Assembly: GCF_002419965.1 (NCBI RefSeq)
Contig: NZ_DIHC01000009.1
Location: 73,774 to 126,545 of the forward strand
DNA length: 52,772 bases
Reading direction: 5' to 3'
Source of the DNA: Pseudomonas sp. UBA5706
GTDB taxonomy: Bacteria > Pseudomonadota > Gammaproteobacteria > Pseudomonadales > Pseudomonadaceae
Of the stretch, positions 9,301 to 17,838 are shown piece after piece. The position numbers and the translations under genes are program-made. Numbering within the stretch: the stretch's first letter is position 1; every line of letters begins with the position of its first letter. The notes beneath the pieces were generated by a model. The model saw nothing but the letters and a program-made list of their open reading frames with translations, searched no databases and was not told where the DNA came from.

Positions 9301-10290
9301 CAACGGTAGGATTTCAGTGTGCTTGAGCTGAGCCTTGCGCAGCATTTCCGCGGCGTCGCGAATCTCGCGCTCGCCAGGCAGGAACACCAGCACATCACCG
9401 GGGGATTTGCGTTCGCGGCGTTCCAGATCAGCAAGTTCATCCAGCGTCGCGAGAATCGCCTGATCGACGGTCAAGTCGTCCTCGACGCTGTTGCCCTCCT
9501 CGTCCTGCTCGGAGGTCAGCGGGCGATACCAGGTGTCAACCGGGAACGTACGACCGGAGACCTCGATGATCGGCGCCTTGTCGAAGTGCTCGGAAAATCG
9601 CTCAAGATCGATGGTTGCCGAGGTGATGATGACTTTCAGATCCGGGCGACGCGGCAGCAGGGTTTTCAGGTAGCCGAGCAGGAAGTCGATGTTCAGGCTG
9701 CGTTCGTGGGCTTCGTCGACGATGATCGTGTCATAGCGCTCAAGGAAGCGGTCATGCTGGGTTTCGGCCAGCAGGATGCCGTCGGTCATCAGTTTGATCA
9801 GGGTGTTTTGATCGCTTTGGTCTTCGAAGCGCACTTGATAGCCGACCAGTGCGCCCAGAGGCGTGCCGATTTCTTCGGCGACGCGGCTGGCGACACTGCG
9901 CGCGGCAATCCGCCGCGGTTGGGTGTGGCCAATCAGTCCGTGCTGCCCGCGACCGATTTCCAGGCAGATCTTCGGCAACTGCGTGGTTTTACCCGAGCCC
10001 GTTTCGCCGGCGATGATCAGCACCTGATGCTTGAGCAGCGCCTCCTTGATCTCGTCGCGTTTGGCGGCGATCGGCAGGTTCTCGTCGTAGCGAATGGTCG
10101 GCACGCTTTGCTTGCGGCCAGTCACCAGCGTACACGACGCCTGTACACGCTCGACCCACTGTGCCAGCTTCGCCTCGTCGGGCTTCTTGCGCAGCTCATG
10201 CAACTGGCGACGCAGGCGATGACGATCACTGATCATCGCGTGGTCGAGGTTCTTGAACAGTTGGTCGATGGAGGGCGATTCGTCGGTCAT
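6379..10290 (-). CDS. hrpA: ATP-dependent RNA helicase HrpA
   Basis: A DEAH-box RNA helicase of 1303 residues, matching the length of E. coli HrpA, which acts on mRNA processing and stalled ribosomes. Walker A GETGSGKTT is at residues 95-103, the DEAH box (VDEAHERS) at 192-195, followed by ITSATID and the motif VI region QRKGRCGRVEPG. The helicase-associated domain follows, and the C-terminal third is the DUF3418 region seen in full-length HrpA. The start MTDESPSID matches the family; the frame extends 23 codons upstream without family support. Position next to fadD1 matches the P. aeruginosa order (PA3297, PA3299). Confidence 0.95.
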   Translation of the reverse strand: MTDESPSIDQLFKNLDHAMISDRHRLRRQLHELRKKPDEAKLAQWVERVQASCTLVTGRKQSVPTIRYDENLPIAAKRDEIKEALLKHQVLIIAGETGSGKTTQLPKICLEIGRGQHGLIGHTQPRRIAARSVASRVAEEIGTPLGALVGYQVRFEDQSDQNTLIKLMTDGILLAETQHDRFLERYDTIIVDEAHERSLNIDFLLGYLKTLLPRRPDLKVIITSATIDLERFSEHFDKAPIIEVSGRTFPVDTWYRPLTSEQDEEGNSVEDDLTVDQAILATLDELADLERRERKSPGDVLVFLPGEREIRDAAEMLRKAQLKHTEILPLYARLSPAEQQRIFQSHPGRRVVLATNVAETSLTVPGIRYVIDTGTARISRYSYRAKVQRLPIEAISQASANQRKGRCGRVEPGLCVRLYSEEDFLSRPEFTDSEILRTNLAAVILQMLHLRLGEITDFPFIEPPDGKAISDGFNLLQELSAVNRENQLTPLGRQLARLPVDPRMGRMLLEAAKQGSLQEVLIVASAMSIQDPRERPPERQQAADQAHAQWKDQDSDFAGLVNLWRGFEEQRQALTASPLRNWCRRNFLNYLRLREWRDSHRQLSLICRDLQLTVNKDPADFPKFHKAVLSGLLSQIGQKTEEGDYLGARQRRFWVHPSSGLGRKRPQWIMAAELVETTKLYARMVAKIEPDWIEPLAGHLIKKNHFEPHWEKKRGQVVAFEQITLFGLIVVGRRPVHFGPIDPAVSREFFIREGLVRGEIQSRAKCLSANTRLLEQLDELEAKARRRDILADEETLFRFYDERLPAEIHQTATFDAWYRMESQKNPQLLIMREEDVLAREASEVTANQYPDTLRLGELTLPLTYHFEPNHPRDGVTLRVPAPLLLSLPAERLEWLVPGLLESKCVALVRNLPKALRKNFVPVPDFVKAALQRMVFAEGSLPQALGRELLRMTGARVTDEAWVEAAQQLENHLKMNLEVVDANGKFLGEGRELDELTARFAEAGQAALAVPQSAKHQQPVEAKGFAAVAQTTQQTIAGLSMTVYPALVEEGGAVKEGRFSTQTEAEYQHRRALQRLLLQQLAEPAKFLRSKLPGQTELALLYRDMGRVDALIEDILLASLDSCILDGEVTLPRDGAGLMSLAERKRGSLTEQAERLAKLTLEILKLWHGLQKRFKGKIDLAQAVALNDIKGQLGKLVYPGFVRETPLMWLKEFPRYLKAIELRLEKLGSQVQKDRVWSIELGNLWAQYQTRADKHAQEGKRDPELVVYRWWLEEYRVSLFGQQLGTKVPISDKRLNKQWSQVEG

Positions 10291-10396
10291 CAGGGCGCGA
10301 AGTCTTTTCTGTCTGAATGCAGGGCGCGAATTGTCGCAGATTTGGTAGGGGTGATGCATGTGTGCAACTGGCGCATCGCATTTGCTTTTGCGCGCA

Positions 10397-10530
10397 GGAC
10401 CGAAGTCCGGCTTGCCAACGATCTGCCGGGAACCGGCAGCAAAGCCAGGCGGCGCGGTGTGCCAGGCAAACCATGGTGGCAGGGTTCACGCCTGCTGCGC
10501 AGCCGATCGCGAGCAAGCTGCGCTCCTACG
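10397..10530. repeat. REPIN copy A (part of 134-bp direct repeat)
   Basis: From 10405 onward it matches 10681 onward without an indel for about 134 bases, with around five substitutions. The right arm ends CAAGCTGCGCTCCTACG, the inverse of the REP core. The left arm is more degenerate than in copy B. Confidence 0.8.
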
Positions 10531-10673
10531 CCCTTCGGGCAGAGTCAAAAGCCGCAGGTCTTTAGCGACATTCGGTTATGTGCTCGCAGGCAGAATCAAA
10601 GCGGTTGTGTCTGTAGCGCCATTCAATTTTCTGCCGCAGAGGCGCATTAACGCCGGCCCGCTTCTGCCGAAGG

Positions 10674-10806
10674 CGTAGGAGTCCGGCTTGCCGACGATCT
10701 GCCGGGAACCGGCAGCAAAGCCAGGCGGCGCGGTGTGCCAGGCAGGCCGTGGTGGCAGGGTTTACGCCTGCTGCGCAGCCGATCGCGAGCAAGCTGCGCT
10801 CCTACG
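10674..10806. repeat. REPIN copy B (part of 134-bp direct repeat)
   Basis: It starts CGTAGGAGTCCGGCTTGCCG and ends AAGCTGCGCTCCTACG. The two ends are imperfect inverse complements, giving a long hairpin. It is the better-preserved partner of copy A and matches the single REP at 155-202. Confidence 0.8.
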
Positions 10807-10861
10807 CCCTTCGGCAGAAGAGCTTGCTGCTCGTTTCATGACCCGCTTGATCATGAGTAAC

Positions 10862-10905
10862 CGACGCAGAGCGTCGGGAGCGGCGTTCCCACGCGGAGCG
10901 TGGGA
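10862..10905. repeat. Two short Pseudomonas hairpin repeats
   Basis: CGACGCAGAGCGTCG (10862-10876) and TCCCACGCGGAGCGTGGGA (10887-10905) are adjacent palindromes. The same motif, degenerated, reappears at the far window end (TTCCCACGCAGAGCGT near 52740), so it is a dispersed family. Confidence 0.6.
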
Positions 10906-10929
10906 CAATCACAGCACGGCGTGAAAATA

Positions 10930-10957
10930 ACAAACCCCGCGCAAGGGCGGGGTTTGT
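10930..10957 (-). terminator. Rho-independent terminator of fadD1
   Basis: ACAAACCCCGC pairs with GCGGGGTTTGT over 11 bp with a six-base loop. On the minus strand it is followed by a TTATTTT tract. It lies 15 bases past the fadD1 stop. Confidence 0.9.
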
Positions 10958-10971
10958 CATGTGTGAAACGG

Positions 10972-12669
<1,698 letters not shown>

Positions 12670-13094
12670 GGAAGCCGACTCCTCAGCGACAGCGTTTCTA
12701 CACACCGCTCGATGCGATGATTTCTTGTGTTTGGATGTTTGTAGCCACAGCTTTTTGTTTATCGACAGAATAAAAAGCGGGCCGAGCGTAGCAGCTTTGC
12801 CAAAGCCCGACCAGAGGCAAAAGCCGCCTCCACAGTCACTAACATGACTCATGAATGTTTATTGGTCATGTTTAGAGCAATGAACCTAAATGTCGAAGTT
12901 TCATGTCTGTTGAGGTATTCGAACGGATCAGTCCAGCCCGCTCTGGGACCTCGTTGCCTGTCTGGCAAGCCCGACTGACGGCAGCGATTGCAAGCGCTCC
13001 ACTGCCGGCAAAGCCGTACCACTCCTAAAGGCACTGGCATACGCTCCAAAAGACACGGCGTGATTACCACGCCGTTCCTTTTATATAGCCGCCC
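12670..13094. other. fadD2-fadD1 intergenic region
   Basis: No credible gene. It holds the fadD2 terminator and should hold an independent fadD1 promoter. An 11-bp palindrome CATGACTCATG lies at 12843-12853 in an AT-richer stretch. I do not see a clear PsrA or FadR consensus. Confidence 0.5.
13055..13075 (-). terminator. Rho-independent terminator of fadD2
   Basis: ACGGCGTG pairs with CACGCCGT (8 bp, five-base loop). A/T tracts on both sides make it potentially bidirectional; on the minus strand GTCTTTT follows. It lies 20 bases past the fadD2 stop. Confidence 0.85.
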
Positions 13095-14783
13095 TCAGAC
13101 GCTATCGCGCAGTTCCCGTCGCAGGATCTTGCCTACCGGCGTCATGGGCAGTGAGTCGCGCAGTACGATGTATTTTGGAATTTTGTAACCCGTGAAGTTT
13201 TGCTTGCAGTACACCTTCAACTCGTCGGTCGTCAGATCCGCATCACGCGGCACCACGAACAGCTTCACCGCCTCCCCCGAGCGCTCATCGGGCACGCCGA
13301 TGACTGCACAATTGGCCACCTGCGGATGGCGCGACACCACATCTTCGAGTTCATTGGGATAGACGTTGAAACCCGAGACGATGATCAAATCCTTTTTGCG
13401 GTCGACGATACGGATAAATCCGTCAGGGTCGATGACCGCGATGTCGCCGGTCTTCAGCCAGCCTTCGCTGTCAAGGACCTCGGCAGTAGCGTCGGGCTTA
13501 TGCCAGTAACCGAGCATGATCTGCGGCCCCTTCAGACACAGTTCGCCACGTTCGCCGACCGGCAATTCGACGCCATCGTCATTGATCACCTTGGCGGTCG
13601 TGCCTGGCACAGGCATGCCGACGGTACCCGGTTTCGACTGGTCGCCATAGGGGTTGGCCGTGGCGACGGGCGACGTTTCGGTCAGTCCATAGCCCTCTAC
13701 GATCGGGCAGCCGGTCAACTGCAGCCAGCGCTCGGCAGTGGCATTGACCAGCGCCGTGCCGCCCGAATTGGTCAGGCGCAGGCTGGAGAAATCCAGGCGC
13801 TTGAAACCCGGGTGATCCATCAGTGCAACGAACAGCGTGTTGAGGCCGAGCATCGCCGAGAACTTCCACTTTTTCAGTTCCCTGATGAAGCCGCCGATGT
13901 CCCGCGGGTTGGTGATCAGTACGTTGTGGTTGCCGCTGACCATCATGCACATGCAGTTACAGGTGAACGCATAGATGTGATATAGCGGCAACGGCGCGAT
14001 CATGATCTCGTTGCCCTGCCTGAAAATCGGCAACCCGTCCGGGCCGTGCTGCAACATGCAGGCATAGACCTGCTGCATGTTCGCCACCAGGTTGCCGTGG
14101 GTGAGCATCGCGCCCTTCGGCGAGCCGGTAGTCCCGCCGGTGTATTGCAGGACAGCGATGTCGTCCAGATCCAGTTGCACCCGGCGCAGTTGATCGCCGC
14201 GTCCTCTTTTGAGCACGCCCTTGAACGAGACGGCCTGCGGCAGGTGGTACTCGGGGACCATCTTCTTGACCTTGTCGACCACGGTATTGATCAGCCACCC
14301 CTTGGCCGGGGACTGCATGTCGCCCATCTTCACTTCGATCAGGTACTGAATCTCGGTATCTGGCAGGACCTCCTCGACGTTCTTGCCGAACACGTTCAGA
14401 TACACCAGCGCGCGGGCACCGCAATCCCTGAACTGATGGCGCATTTCGCGCGGAGTGTAGAGCGGGTTGGTATTGACCACGATCAGCCCGGCGCGCATGG
14501 CGCCGAAGACGGCGATGGGGTACTGGATCAGGTTGGGCATCTGCACGGCAATGCGGTCACCGGGCTTGAGTTCAGTCTGCTGCTGCAGGTAACCGGCAAA
14601 CGCTGCGGAGTAACGCTCAAGCTCGGCGTACGTCAGCGTCACGCCCAGGTTGCTGTAGGCGGGACGGTCCGCGTACTGCTTGCAGCTGCGCTCGAACACC
14701 TCGATCACTGACGTGTACGCCTGTAAATCCACTTCACAGAGCACGCCCGCCGGGCGCTTGTCGTTCCAGAATTCAGGTTGCAT
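13095..14783 (-). CDS. fadD2: Long-chain acyl-CoA synthetase FadD2
   Basis: The second ANL acyl-CoA ligase, 562 residues, similar along its whole length to FadD1. Motifs are intact: YTGGTTGSPKGAMLTH from residue 214, GYGLTETSP, GWLKTGD, DRKKDLIIVSGFNVYPNELE and GKILRREL near the C-terminus. From family knowledge, FadD1 and FadD2 of P. aeruginosa differ in chain-length preference, with FadD2 favouring shorter chains. GAGG lies about 12 bases before the ATG. It diverges from the hydrolase gene at 15010, sharing a 226-base control region. Confidence 0.92.
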   Translation of the reverse strand: MQPEFWNDKRPAGVLCEVDLQAYTSVIEVFERSCKQYADRPAYSNLGVTLTYAELERYSAAFAGYLQQQTELKPGDRIAVQMPNLIQYPIAVFGAMRAGLIVVNTNPLYTPREMRHQFRDCGARALVYLNVFGKNVEEVLPDTEIQYLIEVKMGDMQSPAKGWLINTVVDKVKKMVPEYHLPQAVSFKGVLKRGRGDQLRRVQLDLDDIAVLQYTGGTTGSPKGAMLTHGNLVANMQQVYACMLQHGPDGLPIFRQGNEIMIAPLPLYHIYAFTCNCMCMMVSGNHNVLITNPRDIGGFIRELKKWKFSAMLGLNTLFVALMDHPGFKRLDFSSLRLTNSGGTALVNATAERWLQLTGCPIVEGYGLTETSPVATANPYGDQSKPGTVGMPVPGTTAKVINDDGVELPVGERGELCLKGPQIMLGYWHKPDATAEVLDSEGWLKTGDIAVIDPDGFIRIVDRKKDLIIVSGFNVYPNELEDVVSRHPQVANCAVIGVPDERSGEAVKLFVVPRDADLTTDELKVYCKQNFTGYKIPKYIVLRDSLPMTPVGKILRRELRDSV

Positions 14784-14906
14784 GTTGTTTTTATCCTCTT
14801 ACCTGAGAGTGCCGGCCCCGCGGTCTGTGCGCGGGCAATGGCCGGACGTTAGCAGCTAAGGCCGGGAAGGCAAATAGGCCACCGGGCGTCATCAATGAGC
14901 TGAATC

Positions 14907-14945
14907 TTGCGGGTGATCGGCCCGTCATCCCGCAACGGCTATACA
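14907..14945 (+). promoter_or_regulatory. Inverted repeat abutting a putative -10 box
   Basis: TTGCGGGTGA (14907-14916) and TCATCCCGCAA (14925-14935) form an inverted repeat with a one-base bulge. Immediately after comes GGCTATACACT, whose CTATACA resembles an RpoS-type -10 element. The repeat covers the -35 region of that putative promoter, driving the hydrolase-phaJ pair and possibly also controlling fadD2. Confidence 0.4.
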
Positions 14946-15009
14946 CTGCTGAAAAGCACTGGCTATAGCGCTTTTTCACGACAATTTCTTACAAGGCCAA
15001 GGAAATGCC

Positions 15010-15975
15010 ATGAAACACGATGCTTTTTGGCTGGGCACAGCCGATCACACGCGCCTATTCGTCAACGCCTGGCTGCCAATGACTGACACCGGCTCCCATG
15101 CCGATCCGGTGAGGGCTGTGGTGATGTTGTCCCATGGCATGGCCGAACACAGCGGCCGTTATGAGCGCCTTGGCGCGGCGCTGACAAGGGCGGGTTTTGC
15201 CCTGTACTCCCCTGACCAGCGCGGCCACGGCCAGACGGCCGCCCACGGCGTACTTGGGCATTACGCCGATGCGGATGGCTGGAACAAGGTGGTGGGTGAC
15301 CTGGCCAGCCTTAATGCGTCGATTGCGCAACGTCATCCTGGCGCGCCGTTGTTTTTGCTGGGTCACAGCATGGGCAGCTACATCGCCCAGGCGTACCTGT
15401 TGCACCACGGCGCCAGCCTGCAGGGCGCGGTGCTCAGCGGTTCGAATTTCCAGCCCGTATCGCTCTACCGCCTCGCCGCCGCGATCGCGCGCGTGGAGCG
15501 TTGGCGTCAGGGCCCGACCGGGCGCAGCGCCTTGATCGATTTTTTGTCGTTTGGCTCGTTCAATCGGACTTTCAAGCCGGTGCGCACGCCTTTTGACTGG
15601 TTGAGCCGCGACGCGCAGGAGGTCGATAAATATGTGCAAGACCCGCTGTGCGGTTTTCGCTGTACCAATCAGTTCTGGCTGGACTTGCTCGGCGGGCTGC
15701 AGCAGATCAGCAAGGCGTCCAACCTTGCGCAGATCGATCGGAGCTTGCCGCTGCTGATCATTGGCGGCGAATGTGATCCGGTGAGCGAAGGTAAGCGTCT
15801 AAAGGACCTCGCTGACACGCTGATGAGTACGGATCACACGTTCGTCACGCTGAGGCTCTATCAGCAGGCGCGGCATGAAATTCTCAACGAGACCAACCGC
15901 GATGAAGTCACTCGTGATCTACTCGCCTGGCTCGAAGAAGCGCTTGCCACGCCCAGACCTGGGCGCAGCGAGTAG
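15010..15975 (+). CDS. Alpha/beta hydrolase, monoacylglycerol-lipase-like
   Basis: A 321-residue serine hydrolase (Hydrolase_4 / S33-like), resembling lysophospholipases and monoacylglycerol lipases. The nucleophile elbow GHSMGS places Ser120, Asp256 sits in GGECDPVS and His289 in ARHEILNE. HGMAEHSGRY near residue 42 supplies the oxyanion region. No signal peptide, so cytoplasmic. AAGGAAATGCC precedes the ATG. It sits between fadD2 and phaJ as PA3301 does in P. aeruginosa, so a role in releasing or trimming acyl esters for this cluster is plausible but not proven. Confidence 0.85.
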   Translation: MKHDAFWLGTADHTRLFVNAWLPMTDTGSHADPVRAVVMLSHGMAEHSGRYERLGAALTRAGFALYSPDQRGHGQTAAHGVLGHYADADGWNKVVGDLASLNASIAQRHPGAPLFLLGHSMGSYIAQAYLLHHGASLQGAVLSGSNFQPVSLYRLAAAIARVERWRQGPTGRSALIDFLSFGSFNRTFKPVRTPFDWLSRDAQEVDKYVQDPLCGFRCTNQFWLDLLGGLQQISKASNLAQIDRSLPLLIIGGECDPVSEGKRLKDLADTLMSTDHTFVTLRLYQQARHEILNETNRDEVTRDLLAWLEEALATPRPGRSE

Positions 15976-16029
15976 CCATTCGGGATTTCCCTTTATTCAC
16001 GATCACTTTTCATGTCACAGGAACGCAGC

Positions 16030-16500
16030 ATGACTCAAGTTACCAACACGCCCTATGAAGCCCTTGAAGTCGGCCAGACTGCCAGCTACAGCAAAACGGT
16101 GGAAGAACGGCATATCCAGCTGTTCGCTGAAATGTCCGGAGACCGCAATCCGGTGCACCTGGATGCAGAGTTTGCCGCCAAGAGCATGTTCAAGGATCGT
16201 ATCGCTCACGGTATGTTCAGCGGTGCGTTGATCAGTGCCGCGGTGGCCTGCGAATTGCCAGGGCCTGGGACAATTTATCTGGGTCAGCAGATGAGCTTTC
16301 AAAAGCCGGTGAAGATTGGCGATACCTTGACGGTGCGCTTGGAGATTCTGGAAAAACTGCCGAAGTTTCGGGTGAGGATTGCGACCCGGGTGTTCAATCA
16401 GAACGATGAGTTGGTGGTCGATGGCGAGGCTGAGATTCTGGCGCCGCGTAAAGAACAGACGGTGAGCCTGGCGCAATTGCCGCTTATCACCGTGGGCTAA
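16030..16500 (+). CDS. phaJ: (R)-specific enoyl-CoA hydratase, MaoC/PhaJ family
   Basis: A 156-residue single hot-dog-fold hydratase. The catalytic dyad Asp38/His43 is in the hydratase-2 motif SGDRNPVHLD, followed by FKDRIAHGMFSGALIS. From family knowledge it hydrates trans-2-enoyl-CoA to (R)-3-hydroxyacyl-CoA, feeding polyhydroxyalkanoate or rhamnolipid precursors from beta-oxidation. I start at the ATG 12 bases after AGGAA; an in-frame ATG six codons earlier lacks such a site. It follows the hydrolase gene by 54 bases. Position corresponds to PA3302 (PhaJ1). Confidence 0.88.
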   Translation: MTQVTNTPYEALEVGQTASYSKTVEERHIQLFAEMSGDRNPVHLDAEFAAKSMFKDRIAHGMFSGALISAAVACELPGPGTIYLGQQMSFQKPVKIGDTLTVRLEILEKLPKFRVRIATRVFNQNDELVVDGEAEILAPRKEQTVSLAQLPLITVG

Positions 16501-16675
16501 GAATGGCTGCGCTTTCACGCCAGGACAGATTTTTGCGTTGAGCTTTGCGTATATACCCATTTGCGCTGGTGGCGCCAGTTTACCTTTTCGCGGGGCGCAA
16601 AGGTAAGTCCGCAGCACCCCGACATTGGGTATGTGCCAACCCCAATCCCCCCAGGAAATTCAAAAAAGAGCGCGC

Positions 16676-16702
16676 AAAAAAATGGGCAACCGAAGTTGCC
16701 CA
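16676..16702 (-). terminator. Terminator of the PhrS-like RNA (also usable by phaJ)
   Basis: Read leftward, TGGGCAAC-TTCG-GTTGCCCA forms an 8-bp stem with a stable tetraloop followed by seven Ts: an excellent intrinsic terminator. A wider stem (AGAGCGCGCA with TGCGTGCTCT, then T5 at 16720-16724) lets the same structure work for rightward transcription from phaJ. Confidence 0.9.
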
Positions 16703-16733
16703 AAATGCCTTGCGTGCTCTTTTTATTCGAGAC

Positions 16734-16850
16734 TCAATCCTTGTCGCGCTTGTGCGAGTCTCTCCAGATAAACAACGCCAGCCCTGCAAAAATGCTCAGC
16801 ACCAGCATGACCGTCATGACCCCCGCTATCACCGCCTGATCGAGAAGCAT
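16734..16850 (-). CDS. 38-residue membrane peptide within the PhrS-like RNA
   Basis: The ORF encodes MLLDQAVIAG..., a short N-terminal segment, one hydrophobic helix (about residues 6-29, ending ALFIW) and a charged tail RDSHKRDKD, i.e. a single-pass inner-membrane peptide with a positive cytoplasmic end. GGAGG lies 7 bases before the ATG, stronger than for many neighbours. It occupies the place of the 37-codon ORF described in P. aeruginosa PhrS. Whether it is a functional peptide or only serves translation-coupled regulation cannot be told from sequence. Confidence 0.7.
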   Translation of the reverse strand: MLLDQAVIAGVMTVMLVLSIFAGLALFIWRDSHKRDKD

Positions 16851-16916
16851 GCGCGTCCCTCCTGCTGTGACCCTGTTCGATGGGTGCAGATTAACCATAG
16901 GGGGTTGGGGGAGTCT

Positions 16917-16930
16917 TGACCCAAGTCAAT
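16917..16930 (-). promoter_or_regulatory. Anr/FNR box
   Basis: TTGACCCAAGTCAA is a perfect palindrome at its outer five bases and matches the FNR-family consensus TTGAT-N4-ATCAA at 4 of 5 positions per half. Its centre is about 40 bases from the inferred start of the PhrS-like RNA, suiting class II activation. Confidence 0.8.
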
Positions 16931-16986
16931 GGCTGCAACCGAAGGCACCGCCGGATTGCCCGGCCCGATCACAGCAGCAAAGGAAT

Positions 16987-17148
16987 CTAGCGTTTCTTCG
17001 GCTTGCCCTTGCTTTTCTTCCTGGCCTTGCCCAGCGGCATCGCCTGCTCGAAAGCCTGACGCACTTCGTTAAGCCGCTTGTCGTTAAGATCGTGCACACG
17101 CTTGGCGCGCTCGGCGCTCAGGTCTACCAGTTTTTCGTCATCGCTCAT
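16987..17148 (-). CDS. Small basic conserved hypothetical protein (53 aa)
   Basis: The peptide starts MSDDEKLVDLSAERAKRVHD and ends in a Lys-rich stretch KARKKSKGKPKKR. It is predicted helical throughout, with an acidic start and a very basic tail, which suggests nucleic-acid or ribosome contact (inference). No known domain. It sits upstream of the PhrS-like gene on the same strand, between it and the 131-residue hypothetical gene. It is too short for many gene finders. Codon choice (NNC/NNG rich) looks like coding sequence. It may match a small hypothetical gene of the PA3305-PA3306 interval. Confidence 0.65.
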   Translation of the reverse strand: MSDDEKLVDLSAERAKRVHDLNDKRLNEVRQAFEQAMPLGKARKKSKGKPKKR

Positions 17149-17214
17149 CGCGCGCTGCTCTCAAATGCTCAATAGCGATAATAATGCGCAATCACGCAGA
17201 CGCTGACCAGCACA

Positions 17215-17610
17215 TCAAACCTTCAAATCCACCCACAATCCCTGGCGCGGTTCGTCATCAATGATCGGCACCACTGGCACAGTGTTGTCGGCATTGAGGA
17301 AATCGCCAGGGATGGCCGGCCCGGCGTAGGCGCCTTGCTGAAGAGACTCCCGAGCATCCGCTTCGACGCTCTCATCCAGATCGGGATGGCGATCGGCAGT
17401 GCGGCGGTCACGGCGGCGCCTTTGCTGGCGGCGCTGTTCTTCACGTAGCAGCAACTGGGCTTGCTCGGGATCGCGCTCGCCCATGTTGATCGTGCTGTCG
17501 CTGGAGCTAGGCTGCACGGGTGCGACCGCAGGTATGTCGGGCGTCGGTTTGACCGGGTCCTGCTGGGCAGTGATCGGGGCTGCACTCAAGGGGATCAGCG
17601 GTGGCAGCAT
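17215..17610 (-). CDS. Conserved hypothetical protein (PA3307-like)
   Basis: A 131-residue protein with no domain I can name. It begins MLPPLIPLSAAPIT, is Pro/Gln-rich to residue about 40, then has a dense basic run (EEQRRQQRRRRDRRTAD, about residues 57-73) and an acidic C-terminal half ending GLWVDLKV. Probably largely disordered. AGGAG lies 11 bases before the ATG. It diverges from rapA, as a small hypothetical gene does next to hepA in P. aeruginosa. Homologues are sometimes mis-annotated as aspartate-semialdehyde dehydrogenase, for which I see no basis. Confidence 0.7.
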   Translation of the reverse strand: MLPPLIPLSAAPITAQQDPVKPTPDIPAVAPVQPSSSDSTINMGERDPEQAQLLLREEQRRQQRRRRDRRTADRHPDLDESVEADARESLQQGAYAGPAIPGDFLNADNTVPVVPIIDDEPRQGLWVDLKV

Positions 17611-17838
17611 GTTATGGGTCTCCTGTTATCAAGCTGTCGGCTGCCGTTTCGTCGACTTGAGCCGTATGAAGAGCAAGTTTGGACTCCGTTTATCGCTTCC
17701 AGTGCCAACGCCAGACCACTGGCGCAACAAATACGGCCAATTTCACAACGTAGCGCGCATAACAGCTTCACAAGAGCTTTGGCCTGAGCAGGTTGTTCCG
17801 TTACCATAGTCGGCTTTTTAAGGCGGGAGTCAGGCAGC

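Larger units (their letters stand above)
10291..10971. other. Repeat-rich intergenic region hrpA-fadD1
   Basis: No gene is credible. The 681 bases hold two near-identical 134-base REPIN copies 276 bases apart, two short hairpins, and the fadD1 terminator. Short frames on both strands are translations of the repeats and occur twice for that reason. Confidence 0.7.
16676..16884 (-). ncRNA. phrS: PhrS-like Anr-dependent small RNA
   Basis: A transcript of about 205-210 nt is predicted from a -10-like TTAAT near 16891-16895 to the T-run at 16676. Three independent features agree: an Anr/FNR box at 16917-16930 placed roughly 40 bases before the inferred start, a short ORF with a strong ribosome site, and a textbook terminator. 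In P. aeruginosa PhrS is about 213 nt, is Anr-activated at low oxygen, contains a 37-codon ORF and lies in the PA3302-PA3308 interval, as here. PhrS activates pqsR translation there; fluorescens/syringae relatives mostly lack pqsR, so the target must differ. The exact 5' end is inferred. Confidence 0.75.

Noticed and set aside
10405..10814. CRISPR-like repeated units
   Set aside because: Only two copies, each an internally palindromic REPIN, with no spacer regularity and no cas genes.
12849..13070. Leftward ORF upstream of fadD1
   Set aside because: It begins inside the fadD2 terminator and shows no protein-like features.
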